From an uncultured bacterium (lineage in GTDB: Bacteria; Pseudomonadota; Alphaproteobacteria; Rhodospirillales; Rhodospirillaceae): DNA of 64,000 bases. Shown piece after piece: positions 16,196 to 25,203 of the stretch. Below the pieces are notes generated by a model. That model worked only from the letters and a program-made list of their open reading frames with translations. It was not told where the DNA came from and did no database searches. Position numbers and translations under genes: made by a program. The stretch spans positions 62,001-126,000 of the forward strand of contig CAISTS010000029.1 in assembly GCA_903888485.1 (NCBI GenBank), in the 5' to 3' direction. The number at the start of each line of letters is the position of its first letter. Positions within the stretch are counted from its first letter, which is position 1.

Positions 16196-16897
16196 ATGGG
16201 AACGGCATCGACCGCGCGCTACGCGATCTACTATGCGCCTGAGCCGGGCGGTCCACTGGACACGTTCGGGCAGACCTGGTTCGACCCCAAGGCTGCCGCC
16301 AAGCTGCTGGCCGGCATCGGCCTCGACGCCCAACGTATCGCTGCCCTGAGTGAAGGCGCGCGGCGTTACGGCTTCCACGGAACGCTTAAGCCGCCGTTCC
16401 AGATCAATCCGGTCACCACCCAGGCGAGCCTGCTCGACGCCGCGCGCGTGTTTGCGCGCAGCCTGTCGCCGATCGAGATCCCGCCGCTGGAACTAGCCAT
16501 CATCGGCAAGTTTATTGCGCTGACGCCGGTCACACAGTCGGCCGCGCTTGAGAAGCTGGCGGCGGCATGCGTGCGCGCCTTTGAAGCCTACCGCGAACCG
16601 CTGACCGATACGCAGATCGAAAACTACAAACAGAACCGTCTGACCGTGCACCAGGAGCAGATGCTTGAGCACTGGGGCTACCCTTATGTGATGGAAGAGT
16701 TCCGCTTCCACATGTCGGTGACCGACCGCATCGACGATGCCAGCGAGCGCGAAGCCGTCATGACGGCGATGGAGAAGTTGGCGGCTCCCGTGATCGGCAA
16801 GCCGGTCGTGGTGCGCGACCTCGTCGTCTTTGCCCAGCCCGCGGTCGACCAGCCCATGGCGCCGGTCGAGCGTATCCCCTTCGGCCGCAGCAAATAG
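16196..16897 (+). CDS. DUF1045 protein, 2H-phosphoesterase-like (phosphonate-metabolism associated family)
   Basis: A 233-residue protein with two HxT/S motifs, HGT at 61-63 and HMS at 172-174, as in the 2H phosphoesterase superfamily. The opening RYAIYYAPEPGGPLDTFG and the C-terminal FHMSVTDRI identify DUF1045, a family often found in phosphonate (phn) gene sets, where it is thought to act on ribosyl phosphate esters. No phn genes are present here. ATG 16196 is taken as the start because family members begin close to RYAIYYAP; an in-frame ATG at 16082 would add 38 low-complexity Gly-rich residues. The activity is inferred from the family. Confidence 0.85.
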   Translation: MGTASTARYAIYYAPEPGGPLDTFGQTWFDPKAAAKLLAGIGLDAQRIAALSEGARRYGFHGTLKPPFQINPVTTQASLLDAARVFARSLSPIEIPPLELAIIGKFIALTPVTQSAALEKLAAACVRAFEAYREPLTDTQIENYKQNRLTVHQEQMLEHWGYPYVMEEFRFHMSVTDRIDDASEREAVMTAMEKLAAPVIGKPVVVRDLVVFAQPAVDQPMAPVERIPFGRSK

Positions 16898-16922
16898 CCG
16901 CCTGCCGCCTTATACTGCGGCA

Positions 16923-18257
16923 ATGGTTGCTCTCTTTCAGAACCTCAAGACTGCGCTGGCCCGCGCCGCGTCGCGGGCGGTCCGGTTTGCCCGCCGTTTC
17001 GTCGGCGCCGGTGGCGTCGAGGAATTGCCGGCGCGCGTCTATTGGGACGACAGTGTCGCGCTCACGCTGAGCAACCTCGTGCGGGAGACCGAAACGCGCG
17101 CCAGCGGCCGCGTGCAGGTGATCTCGCTTGCCGATTTTCGCGAGGCCATCGGCGAATTCTGGGAGAAGTATCAAAGCCGCATCTTGCTGATTGCCGAGTC
17201 GACAGTTTCGCGCATGATCGGCAAGGGCAATACTTACATCCCGCAGGGCGAGGATGCCTGGCTGCTGCTGTTCATGGGGCTGTCCGAGGACAAGGCCCAG
17301 GACCGCGCCGACGCCATCGCCGCGAGTATCGGCGAGAAGCTGGTCGGCGCGCAGTTCACGGCCCATGAGTTGCCTATGCCGGAGGCCTCGCGCCTGGACC
17401 TGACCGACGCGCTCAACGCCGACGGCAGCCTCAACCTTGAATCGGTCAAACAAGCCATCAGCCGCGCGCGCCAAAGGCAGATCAAAACCGAGGTCGCCAA
17501 TAAGATCACCCCCCGCCCAGCAACGGTTGCCGCACCGCCGGCCCGATCCGAAGCCGAAAAGGCGAAGACCTTCTTTCAGCCGGCCTGGTGCGCCGAAACC
17601 CAGAGCGTCGATCTCTTCTGTTTCCGCGCGCTGACCGATCTGGGCGCGCCGCTGTATGCCGACGGCACACCGACCGCCAACGACGCCACCATCCTCGACC
17701 TATCCAGAATCGCAGCCGCGCACTTCACTTCGATGGTCGCGGACAAGCTGCAAGCCAAGATGGCGCTGCCCATCCCCTATGCGACCTTACTCGGCCCCGC
17801 AGCCGGCGAACTGGTGCGCATGATCGCCGCCCTGCCCCAGCGCGAGCGGCTCTTACGCCTCAGGATCGAAATCGTGCAAATTCCGCTCAGCATTACCGCC
17901 GACAAGCTGGTGGCGATCCGCGAACTGTTCCGCCCCTATGTGCGCGAGGTCGCCTTCATGGTCGACATGTTCGCCCCCAGCGAGCAGGTGTTGGCGCTCG
18001 ATCACATCATGCTGGGCGCCGACGCGCGCGAGGCGGCCGGGATCAGCGACGAGGCTATATTCCAGGATCTTCTTGTCTTCCGTCAGCGGGCCGGCCGGCG
18101 CGGCGTCTATGTCATGGGCCTACAGCAGCGCGGGCACCTCAAGCGCGCCATCAACGCCGGCATCGGCGAGGTCGGCGGCCCGGCCTTGACGGAGAATGTT
18201 AAACGCCTACCTCAAAGGACAAGCGTGATTCAGCGCGAGGAGTTGTTGGCGCCCTAA
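16923..18257 (+). CDS. Degenerate GGDEF/EAL-like protein
   Basis: A 444-residue cytoplasmic protein starting 25 bases after the DUF1045 stop. Residues about 60-150 resemble a GGDEF fold (IPQGEDAWLLLFMGLSEDKAQDRADAIAASI against RLGGDEFxxLL), but the GGDEF signature is lost. After a proline-rich linker (about 195-220) the C-terminal half resembles an EAL fold: TFFQPAWCAETQSVDLFCFRAL in place of xYQPIVDLxTGxIxGxEAL. No catalytic EAL or metal residues remain at the expected places. If this reading is right, it is a catalytically inactive c-di-GMP-type scaffold or receptor. The relation is judged by eye and should be taken as tentative. Confidence 0.6.
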   Translation: MVALFQNLKTALARAASRAVRFARRFVGAGGVEELPARVYWDDSVALTLSNLVRETETRASGRVQVISLADFREAIGEFWEKYQSRILLIAESTVSRMIGKGNTYIPQGEDAWLLLFMGLSEDKAQDRADAIAASIGEKLVGAQFTAHELPMPEASRLDLTDALNADGSLNLESVKQAISRARQRQIKTEVANKITPRPATVAAPPARSEAEKAKTFFQPAWCAETQSVDLFCFRALTDLGAPLYADGTPTANDATILDLSRIAAAHFTSMVADKLQAKMALPIPYATLLGPAAGELVRMIAALPQRERLLRLRIEIVQIPLSITADKLVAIRELFRPYVREVAFMVDMFAPSEQVLALDHIMLGADAREAAGISDEAIFQDLLVFRQRAGRRGVYVMGLQQRGHLKRAINAGIGEVGGPALTENVKRLPQRTSVIQREELLAP

Positions 18258-18372
18258 TTTTGCCAAAGGTTTGGTGTTAAGTGGATTCAAACAACTTCTA
18301 ATTTTCCCGGGGACGACTGGGCGGCGGAGAACAAACCGCAGCCAAATCGGTTATTCGTGTGAGGAGAATGTC

Positions 18373-18738
18373 ATGAAGAAAAACCCAGCATTTTGTGCGA
18401 TTCTAGGGGGCCTTTTGGCCCTGGGACCCGTGTCGGCAGCCGACGTCATTAAGTCGGATGCGACCAGCAAACCCATACAGTTCAGCGACCTAGGCGGCGT
18501 GCGGTCATGGAAGGCCGGCGGCCCCGACGTTGTCTTTGTTAAAAGCAGGAGCGATCAATGGTATCGGGCCGAGCTCGGTCAAAACTGCATGACGCTCGAC
18601 ACCAAGAAGGGCATCAACTTCTTGACCGAGACCATCCCGGAGACCGCCAGTAAGGTCAGTAAAGTCGTGGTCGACCGCGGCATTTGCGAAGTCACGTCAC
18701 TGACGAAGGTCGATGCACCCACTCCCGCCAAAAACTGA
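18373..18738 (+). CDS. Small exported protein, DUF6491-like (copy 1)
   Basis: A 121-residue protein from ATG 18373 behind GAGGAG, with a signal peptide ending at VSAAD. The mature part has two cysteines (QNCMTLD, RGICEV) spaced as in other small exported proteins of this window (18748-19089 and 35958-36341), and the pattern SDQWYRAELGQNC is shared with the next gene (QQWYRAELFSTC). It is therefore a tandem paralogue of its downstream neighbour. The two Cys probably form a disulfide. Function unknown; the family name is from memory. Confidence 0.7.
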   Translation: MKKNPAFCAILGGLLALGPVSAADVIKSDATSKPIQFSDLGGVRSWKAGGPDVVFVKSRSDQWYRAELGQNCMTLDTKKGINFLTETIPETASKVSKVVVDRGICEVTSLTKVDAPTPAKN

Positions 18739-18747
18739 GGACCACCT

Positions 18748-19089
18748 ATGAAACCCATCCTCGTTCTCTGCGCCGTTGCTGGTCTCTGGGCCGTCCCAGC
18801 GGGAGCCGCCTCGATCCCCTTCGCTGCGAGCAATGGCATCGACGACTGGCACCCCGACGGCGACGAAGCACCCTTCATCCGCAGCCGGCAACAGTGGTAC
18901 CGCGCCGAACTGTTCAGCACATGCTTTGGCCTGCGCTCGACCAATACCATCGGCTTCGATACCGAGGCCGATGGCTCGCTCACGCAGCACAGCGCGATTG
19001 TCGTGGAGGGCAAGCGCTGCCCGCTAACCAGCCTTGAAAAGATGGATGCGCCGCCGCCGAACATGCAGCCGCGCGCGAAAAAGAAGTAA
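18748..19089 (+). CDS. Small exported protein, DUF6491-like (copy 2)
   Basis: A 113-residue protein starting nine bases after copy 1, with a signal peptide ending at PAGAAS. It keeps the core RSRQQWYRAELFSTCFGL and the later RCPLTSLEKMDAP that align with copy 1 (RSDQWYRAELGQNCMTL and ICEVTSLTKVDAP), so the pair arose by duplication. It ends in a basic tail (RAKKK). Its stop codon abuts the stop of the convergent glycosyltransferase gene. Function unknown. Confidence 0.7.
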   Translation: MKPILVLCAVAGLWAVPAGAASIPFAASNGIDDWHPDGDEAPFIRSRQQWYRAELFSTCFGLRSTNTIGFDTEADGSLTQHSAIVVEGKRCPLTSLEKMDAPPPNMQPRAKKK

Positions 19090-20259
19090 CTACGTTCTCA
19101 AGAATCCAGCAATGGCGTCGGCGGCACGGACCGCCGCCGGCGTCGGCTGGATGTCGAAGGTTTCCTTGAAGGCTTTTTCCTGCACCGGCCGATAAGCCGT
19201 GTGATCGGCGCGCGCGCTTTTCAGCGCCGCTCCCAGGTCGGCCATATCGTTCACCACTTTGCCGAAGTGCCAGAAGGCATAGTTGGGATCGTTTTCCCAC
19301 TTGGCGCCATGCGCGTTCAGGAAGACGCACGGACGCGGTTCGATCAGGAACTCATAGATCTGACTGCTGACATCGCCGAGATAGATGTCGGCGGCGAGTG
19401 TGTACGTCATATCGAGACTGGCGGAGCTCCCGGTGTCGATGATGATGTTCGGGTATGATTTGTACTTTTCCGCGAGATCGTGCCGCCACTTCATTGCAAA
19501 ACCCTCGACCGTCAGGTGGAGGCGGCGCTTGAACAGCATCACATGCGGCGCGAAGATCAGGTTGAAGTCGGAGTTGCCCGCAAAATAATCGAGCACAGGC
19601 ATCCCCATGTCGTACCAGGACGACAGCCGCGGCTCCGGGTGCGGGTTGTAAACCACGATCGGCTTGTCGTTGCCGAAGAATTTCCGCGCGCGCCCGGCGC
19701 GCAGGTCTATGCTCTCGAACTTCGCATAGCCGATCACCGCGATCTGCTCGGGCTTTAGGTAGCCGAGCTGCAAAAAGCGGTCGCGCTGTTTCGCCCCCGG
19801 CAAAAGCACAAGGTCGTTGCCGCCGAAGGACTTGGTGAAACCAATGGCGCGGTCGCCGGGGCCGTGATCGATGCGCAGTATTTTCAGGTGTTCGAGACCC
19901 TGGAGCTTGCGCAGAAACAGGCTGGTGCCCTCGGTGACGATCAGCGCGTCAAGGCGCGCGAACGCGGCGCGATTGCTGTAAAGCTGATCGAGGCGGCTGA
20001 AAGGCAGCACGGTGTCAAGAAGACTTGCAAGCGGCCTGTGCCAGCCGGGCACGCTGAGCTTCACGAAGCGGCAGCGTTCGTCCACCGGCCCGCAGACCGC
20101 ACGCACGGTCTCTAACAGCGCATCGGAAGTCGCGAGCACCATGACATCGAGTTCTAGATGGCGTGCGAGAAGTTCAGGGATCACCACGGCGCTGTGGCGT
20201 ACCTGGTGTCCGGCCTCGTGATTGTAGAGAAACCCGACCTTCAGCCGGCGCGCCGTCAT
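19090..20259 (-). CDS. CDP-glycerol glycerophosphotransferase-like GT-B protein
   Basis: A 389-residue soluble protein. The C-terminal half fits the CDP-glycerol glycerophosphotransferase / teichoic-acid polymerase group: KPIVVYNPHPEPRLSSW, NLIFAPHVMLF, and IIDTGSSASLDMTYTLAADIYLGDVSS, where the DxS and EFL pattern marks the CDP-binding site. The N-terminal half has a Rossmann-type start (LKVGFLYNHEAGH). It probably transfers a phosphoryl-polyol or similar unit to a surface glycan. It is the last gene of a three-gene operon, with its start overlapping the previous stop (ATGA, 20256-20259). Confidence 0.75.
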   Translation of the reverse strand: MTARRLKVGFLYNHEAGHQVRHSAVVIPELLARHLELDVMVLATSDALLETVRAVCGPVDERCRFVKLSVPGWHRPLASLLDTVLPFSRLDQLYSNRAAFARLDALIVTEGTSLFLRKLQGLEHLKILRIDHGPGDRAIGFTKSFGGNDLVLLPGAKQRDRFLQLGYLKPEQIAVIGYAKFESIDLRAGRARKFFGNDKPIVVYNPHPEPRLSSWYDMGMPVLDYFAGNSDFNLIFAPHVMLFKRRLHLTVEGFAMKWRHDLAEKYKSYPNIIIDTGSSASLDMTYTLAADIYLGDVSSQIYEFLIEPRPCVFLNAHGAKWENDPNYAFWHFGKVVNDMADLGAALKSARADHTAYRPVQEKAFKETFDIQPTPAAVRAADAIAGFLRT

Positions 20260-21047
20260 GACTTGCGCGCGGCGAGCACCGCTTCGGCGATGGGAATGTG
20301 ATCGGGGCGGTCCACGTCCATGGCGGCAACACCGTCGTCCAAGACCACCGCATCTACCGTCAGCCCCATCGAGCGGGACGCGGCGCGCATCGCGGCGCTG
20401 AGATCGAGCCCGCCGAGCACGGCGCGGATCAGCGTACCGACGCCGAAGTGGAGAATAAGCTGCCAGGGTTTCTTGCGCCGCCCTTCCACTTCGCTCCAGG
20501 CGCGCGCAGCCTTGGGCCCCGCGCCCGGCGTCAGCGCAAATAGATTGCAGCCGCTGTATCCTTGGCCCCCGAGGCGGATATAGGTGCGCTTGGCATTGGG
20601 GAAAGCGGCGCGGATGTCGCGCTCACGCGCAAGACCCACGGCGGCGTCGACGCCGGCCCGCGCCATGACCTGCGCACAAAACTGATCGAGCGTGGCGGCC
20701 GACAGCAGCGGATTGTCGGCGGTGGTCACGAGAACGGCGCCGGTGAAGCGCATGTCCTCCATGGTCTTGAGCACGCTGGTGGCCGGACTGCCCGCGCCTT
20801 CCCTAAACGTGATACCGCTGGCGGCTTTCACATAAGCCTGCACTTCGGCATTGGACTCGATCTCATTGATGCGGTTGGCGACGATGACGATGTCGCCGAC
20901 ATGCTTCGCGGCCCGCAGCGTATCGAGTACATAGAGCATCATGGGCCGCCCGCGCAGCAGCAACAGGGCCTTGCGCTTGCCGGGCGACTGCGCGGCGAGC
21001 ACGTCGCCGGCACGGTCACCGGCCAGCAGGATGGCTGTATAGGACAT
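20256..21047 (-). CDS. Nucleotidyltransferase of the MobA/GlmU-like (NTP_transf_3) type
   Basis: A 263-residue protein with the sugar-nucleotide transferase start TAILLAGDRAGD, a KALLLLRGRPMMLYVLDTL helix (Lys binding the NTP phosphate, as in GxGxRxG...PK(A/P)L), and VLVTTADNPLLS with the metal-binding Asp of LxxADxP. It would activate a sugar or alditol phosphate with CTP or GTP. It lies between a cytidylyltransferase fusion and a glycerophosphotransferase-like gene, which suggests it makes the activated donor used by the latter. The C-terminal 80 residues are less conserved. Confidence 0.75.
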   Translation of the reverse strand: MSYTAILLAGDRAGDVLAAQSPGKRKALLLLRGRPMMLYVLDTLRAAKHVGDIVIVANRINEIESNAEVQAYVKAASGITFREGAGSPATSVLKTMEDMRFTGAVLVTTADNPLLSAATLDQFCAQVMARAGVDAAVGLARERDIRAAFPNAKRTYIRLGGQGYSGCNLFALTPGAGPKAARAWSEVEGRRKKPWQLILHFGVGTLIRAVLGGLDLSAAMRAASRSMGLTVDAVVLDDGVAAMDVDRPDHIPIAEAVLAARKS

Positions 21048-21094
21048 GCAGCTTTTCTAGCGGGAGCGCCGCTTTAAAGCAATCAAACGCAGGG

Positions 21095-22396
21095 TTAGAA
21101 AGCCCCGTGAACGCCCAGGACCTTGCCGACATCCTCGCCCATGATGATGGCGTAACGGATGTCGAATTCCTTTTTGAGGGTCGCCATGGCCTCGTTGCGG
21201 ATCTCGGGCCAGAGCGCTTGGGGAATGGCAAGCACGCCGTCGTCGTCGGCATAGATGTAATCGCCGTTGTTGATGGTCACATCGCCGATCCTGATGGGAC
21301 GGTTCATGGCGTGCACCGTGCCCTCGTATTTGATGTCGTCGCAGGAGATGCCCTGGGCGAATACGGAAAACTCAAGTCCGTTCAGCTCGGCGGAATCGCG
21401 GGTAAAGCTATCGACAACCGCGCCCACGGCGCCCGAACGCACGGCAATGTTGGCGTTCAAATCGCCAAAGTAGGCTTTATCCTTCACGTCATTCTTCACC
21501 ACGATCACATCGCCCGGACGTATGAAGTTATACGTGCCGAGGGCGGTATAGATGCCCTTCCAATCATCGCCCTTCTTCAACTTGCGCAGCTCCAAGGTTT
21601 TGGCGACGCCCAGCACCGAGCGGCCGCTGACACGTTTGAAGACCGGCGGCAGCAGCGTCTTGAGGCCGCGTTCCTTGCAGATGTCGGCCAGCAGCGATGA
21701 ACAAAGGTGCGGACGGATGGCGTCCAGCGCCGCGTTGTGCACGGCGCGGTAGCCGGCCGAGATACGTTCGGCCAGCGCGAGATCGTCGGGCCAGTTGACG
21801 TCGAAGGCTTCCTCGTCGGTCAGTTCGAACATCACTACCTTGTCGCCGAAGCGGCGCTTAGGCTTGGCTTTGCCCGTCTTGCGGACCATGTAGAGGCCCA
21901 TGGACTCAATGATGGTATCGGGTAGATCCACCGAATTGGGTATTCGGCCCTCGCCATAGGCCGGGCGGCCCTTGGCCCAGGTGTATTGCTTGCGCTTCTG
22001 CACGGCGACCAGCGAGTCCGCCTTTTTGTCGGCCTTCAGCGCCTTGATGGCGCGCGTCATCGTTTCGGCTGTGATGAAGGGGCTGGTGCACAAACATTGG
22101 ATGTAGATGTCGGCCTCGACCTTGGCGCATTCATTGGCGAACAGTTCGTGACCATCGGTCTTGTTGGAGGCGAGCTGGGGTTTGCGCTTGATGATCTTTA
22201 CGGGCAGGTCCGAGGCCATCTCGATGATCGCGTCCGATTCCGTGTCGAGGTAGACGTCGTCGATCTCGGGACAGGCCAATAACTGTTTGAGCTTGCGCTT
22301 AAACAGATGCTCGCCGTCGAGCACGACGGTGTTCTTGTTGCGGATACGTGTGCTCTCGCCCTTCGCGGGCACGAACGCCACCGTACGCATAAGCAC
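21095..22396 (-). CDS. Fusion of a CMP-sugar cytidylyltransferase domain to an RraA-like domain
   Basis: A 433-residue protein. Residues 4-220 form a NeuA/KdsB-type cytidylyltransferase: VAFVPAKGESTRIRNKN (CTP-binding loop), YIQCLCTSPFIT, and DVNWPDDLALAE, the DxxxPxDL-type metal site. Residues about 235-430 form an RraA-like domain: GAVVDSFTRDSAEL with the Arg-Asp pair, MNRPIRIGDVTINNGDYIYADDDGVLAIP. RraA-like proteins are RNase E inhibitors or aldolases that decarboxylate or cleave 4-hydroxy-4-methyl-2-oxoglutarate-type acids. The fusion could couple activation of a 2-keto sugar acid with its cleavage or synthesis. It is the first gene of the operon, 47 bases upstream of the nucleotidyltransferase. 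The start may instead be the Met two codons later. Confidence 0.8.
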   Translation of the reverse strand: MLMRTVAFVPAKGESTRIRNKNTVVLDGEHLFKRKLKQLLACPEIDDVYLDTESDAIIEMASDLPVKIIKRKPQLASNKTDGHELFANECAKVEADIYIQCLCTSPFITAETMTRAIKALKADKKADSLVAVQKRKQYTWAKGRPAYGEGRIPNSVDLPDTIIESMGLYMVRKTGKAKPKRRFGDKVVMFELTDEEAFDVNWPDDLALAERISAGYRAVHNAALDAIRPHLCSSLLADICKERGLKTLLPPVFKRVSGRSVLGVAKTLELRKLKKGDDWKGIYTALGTYNFIRPGDVIVVKNDVKDKAYFGDLNANIAVRSGAVGAVVDSFTRDSAELNGLEFSVFAQGISCDDIKYEGTVHAMNRPIRIGDVTINNGDYIYADDDGVLAIPQALWPEIRNEAMATLKKEFDIRYAIIMGEDVGKVLGVHGAF

Positions 22397-22539
22397 TCTC
22401 CCAGCCAGCCAAAATGGAATTTTTCCGCCTTTACCTTAGGTATCCCTGGTTAAAAAAGAGTTCCCCGATACCCAGCCCATCGGCTTGAACCGACTGGATA
22501 TTCCATTACGTTAATGGGCTCCAGCAGAAGGTCCGCGCC

Positions 22540-25203
22540 ATGAAGACCGAGCAGCCACCCAAATCCCCACCCGCCCCCATCCGCCTTGCCGACTACACGC
22601 CGCCTCCCTACCGCATTGAATCGGTCGATCTGACCTTCGATCTCGAACCCTCCGCGACGCGGGTGCGCTCGGTTTTGAAGATCAGCGCCGCCCACGACCG
22701 GGCCGAGGGTGTGCAGCCGCTGGAGCTGAACGGCGAGCACCTGAAGGTCAACAGCCTCGCCCTCGACGGCAAACCGCTGGCCGAGGGCAGCTACACCCTC
22801 ACGGACGAAGGGCTGACCATCGCCCTGCCGCCGAAAAGCTTCACGCTGGAAACCGAAGTCGAGATCAATCCTGAAGCCAACAAGGCGCTCGAGGGCCTGT
22901 ACGTCTCGCGCGGCGTGTTCTGCACTCAGTGCGAGGCCGAAGGCTTCCGCCGCATCACCTTCTATCCCGACCGGCCCGATGTCATGGCGCCCTTCCGCGT
23001 CACCATCCGCGCGCCGAAGGCAAGCTGCCCGGTGCTGCTCTCGAACGGGAATCCCGGTGAGACCGGCGATCTTCCGAACGGGCGGCACTTTGCCGTCTGG
23101 ACCGATCCGTTTCCCAAGCCCTGCTATTTGTTCGCGCTCGTCGCCGGCGACCTCGCCCATATCGAGGATACGTTCACCAACATGTCGGGTCGCAATGTCG
23201 CGCTGGCGATCTACGTCGAGCACGGTAAGGAGGGACGCGCGGACTACGCCATGGACGCACTCAAGCGTTCGATGAAGTGGGACGAGAGCGCCTTCGGCCG
23301 CGAGTACGATCTCGATACCTTCAACATCGTCGCCGTCAGCGACTTCAACATGGGGGCCATGGAGAACAAGGGCCTCAATATCTTCAACGACCGCTACATC
23401 CTCGCCGACGCCGATACAGCGACCGACATGGACTACTATCTGATCGAATCCATCGTCGCGCATGAGTATTTCCACAACTGGTCGGGCGACCGCGTCACCT
23501 GCCGCGACTGGTTCCAACTGAGCTTGAAGGAAGGCTTCACGGTCTTCCGCGATCAGGAGTTCACCGCCGACGAGCGTAGCCGCGCCAACAAGCGCATCGA
23601 CGACGTCGAGGTCTTGCGCACAACGCAGTTCCGCGAAGACGCGAGCCCCCTGTCCCACCCCGTGCGGCCCGAGAGCTACATCGAGATCAACAACTTCTAT
23701 ACTTCGACCGTTTACCAGAAGGGTGCGGAAGTCATCCGCATGATCCAGACCCTGCTGGGCCCCGATAAATTCCGTGCCGGCACTGATCTTTATTTTTCGC
23801 GCCACGACGGCCAAGCCGTCACCTGCGAGGATTTTGTCGCGGCCATGGAAGACGCCTCGGGCGTTGACCTCGCGCAGTTCCAGCGCTGGTACAGCCAGGC
23901 CGGCACGCCGCAGATCACGGTCGATGGAAAGTACGATGCCGCCACCAAGAGCTTTCTGCTGACCCTCAAACAGAGCTGCAATCCGACGCCGGGCCAACCG
24001 GAGAAGAAGCCCTTCCATATCCCGGTCGCCGTCGGGCTTATCGGCGCCGATGGTCACGGCGTTCCGGTGAAGCTGAAAGGCGCCCCGGACGATGGCATCG
24101 GCACGCGCGTGCTGGAACTCAAGGAAGCCGAGCAGACGTTCGTCTTCACCGATGTGCCCACTCCGCCGCGGTTATCGGTCAACCGCGCCTTCGCCGCACC
24201 GGTGAACGTCAACTTCGCGCAAAGCGACGCCGACCGCGCCTTCCTGATGGCGCACGACACCGACAGCTTCAACCGCTGGAACGCGGGGCAAGAGTACGGC
24301 GCAGCGGTCATTGCCCGCGCCCTCGCCGACATACAGGCGGGCCGCGAACCGCAAGCGGACGAGACCTTCCTTGCCGCATTCGGCGCGGCCATTGCGGACA
24401 CGGAAATCGCGCCCGCGTTCAAAGCTTCGCTCCTTGGCCTGCCCGGCGAAGACTACCTCGCCAACCGTATGGCGCAGGAGGACCCGGTCAACCTGCACCT
24501 CGCCCGCAAGGCGGTGCGGCGTTCCGTCGCCGAGCGCCACCGCGCCGCACTGCACGAGCTGTACGATTCACTCCGTGTGAACGCGCCCTACGTGCCCGAC
24601 GCCGCCGGCATGGGCCAACGTTTGCTGAAACGCGCGGCGCTGGGTTATTTGGCCGCGCTTGAAGTCCCCGAGACCACGGCGCTGGTGAAGAATCAGTTCG
24701 ATACTGCCGACAACATGACCGACCGCATGGATGCGCTCGGCATCCTCAATCTTGTCAACGTGCCTGAACGGCAGCAGGCGCTGGATGCGTTCTACGACCG
24801 CTTCAAGGACGACCACCTCGTGGTCAACAAATGGCTGACCGTGCAGGCATCGTCTCCCCTACCCGGCACGCTGGCGACGGTGAAACGCCTGATGCAGCAC
24901 AGCGCCTTCGACATCAAGAACCCGAATAAAATTCGCGCGGTGATCAATACCTTCGCCGCCCTGAACCCGGTCAACTTCCACGCCGCCGACGGCGCCGGTT
25001 ATGCGTTCCTGGCCGACCAGATCCTGGCGATCAACGCCTTCAACCCGCTGACCGCGGCGCGCCTGGTGCCGCCGCTGGGACGCTGGAAGCGCTTCGATGC
25101 AGCGCGCCAGAAACTGATGAAGGCTGAACTTGAGCGTCTGTCGAAAGCCGAGGGCCTGTCCCCGGATGTCTTCGAACTCGTGATGAAAAGCCTCGCGGCC
25201 TAG
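22540..25203 (+). CDS. pepN: Aminopeptidase N
   Basis: An 887-residue M1-family zinc metallopeptidase, full length for the proteobacterial PepN group. It has the exopeptidase motif GAMEN (residues 272-276) and the zinc site HEYFHNW (308-314) with Glu331 eighteen residues on, giving HExxH-x18-E. The long helical C-terminus is present. It removes N-terminal residues from peptides in the cytoplasm; no signal peptide is present. It stands alone and faces the emrB gene, with interleaved stop codons (CTAG, 25200-25203). Confidence 0.97.
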   Translation: MKTEQPPKSPPAPIRLADYTPPPYRIESVDLTFDLEPSATRVRSVLKISAAHDRAEGVQPLELNGEHLKVNSLALDGKPLAEGSYTLTDEGLTIALPPKSFTLETEVEINPEANKALEGLYVSRGVFCTQCEAEGFRRITFYPDRPDVMAPFRVTIRAPKASCPVLLSNGNPGETGDLPNGRHFAVWTDPFPKPCYLFALVAGDLAHIEDTFTNMSGRNVALAIYVEHGKEGRADYAMDALKRSMKWDESAFGREYDLDTFNIVAVSDFNMGAMENKGLNIFNDRYILADADTATDMDYYLIESIVAHEYFHNWSGDRVTCRDWFQLSLKEGFTVFRDQEFTADERSRANKRIDDVEVLRTTQFREDASPLSHPVRPESYIEINNFYTSTVYQKGAEVIRMIQTLLGPDKFRAGTDLYFSRHDGQAVTCEDFVAAMEDASGVDLAQFQRWYSQAGTPQITVDGKYDAATKSFLLTLKQSCNPTPGQPEKKPFHIPVAVGLIGADGHGVPVKLKGAPDDGIGTRVLELKEAEQTFVFTDVPTPPRLSVNRAFAAPVNVNFAQSDADRAFLMAHDTDSFNRWNAGQEYGAAVIARALADIQAGREPQADETFLAAFGAAIADTEIAPAFKASLLGLPGEDYLANRMAQEDPVNLHLARKAVRRSVAERHRAALHELYDSLRVNAPYVPDAAGMGQRLLKRAALGYLAALEVPETTALVKNQFDTADNMTDRMDALGILNLVNVPERQQALDAFYDRFKDDHLVVNKWLTVQASSPLPGTLATVKRLMQHSAFDIKNPNKIRAVINTFAALNPVNFHAADGAGYAFLADQILAINAFNPLTAARLVPPLGRWKRFDAARQKLMKAELERLSKAEGLSPDVFELVMKSLAA

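Noticed and set aside
22450-24057. A 535-residue minus-strand frame inside pepN
   Set aside because: It is antisense to the zinc-site and GAMEN region of pepN and has no start signal or recognisable domain.
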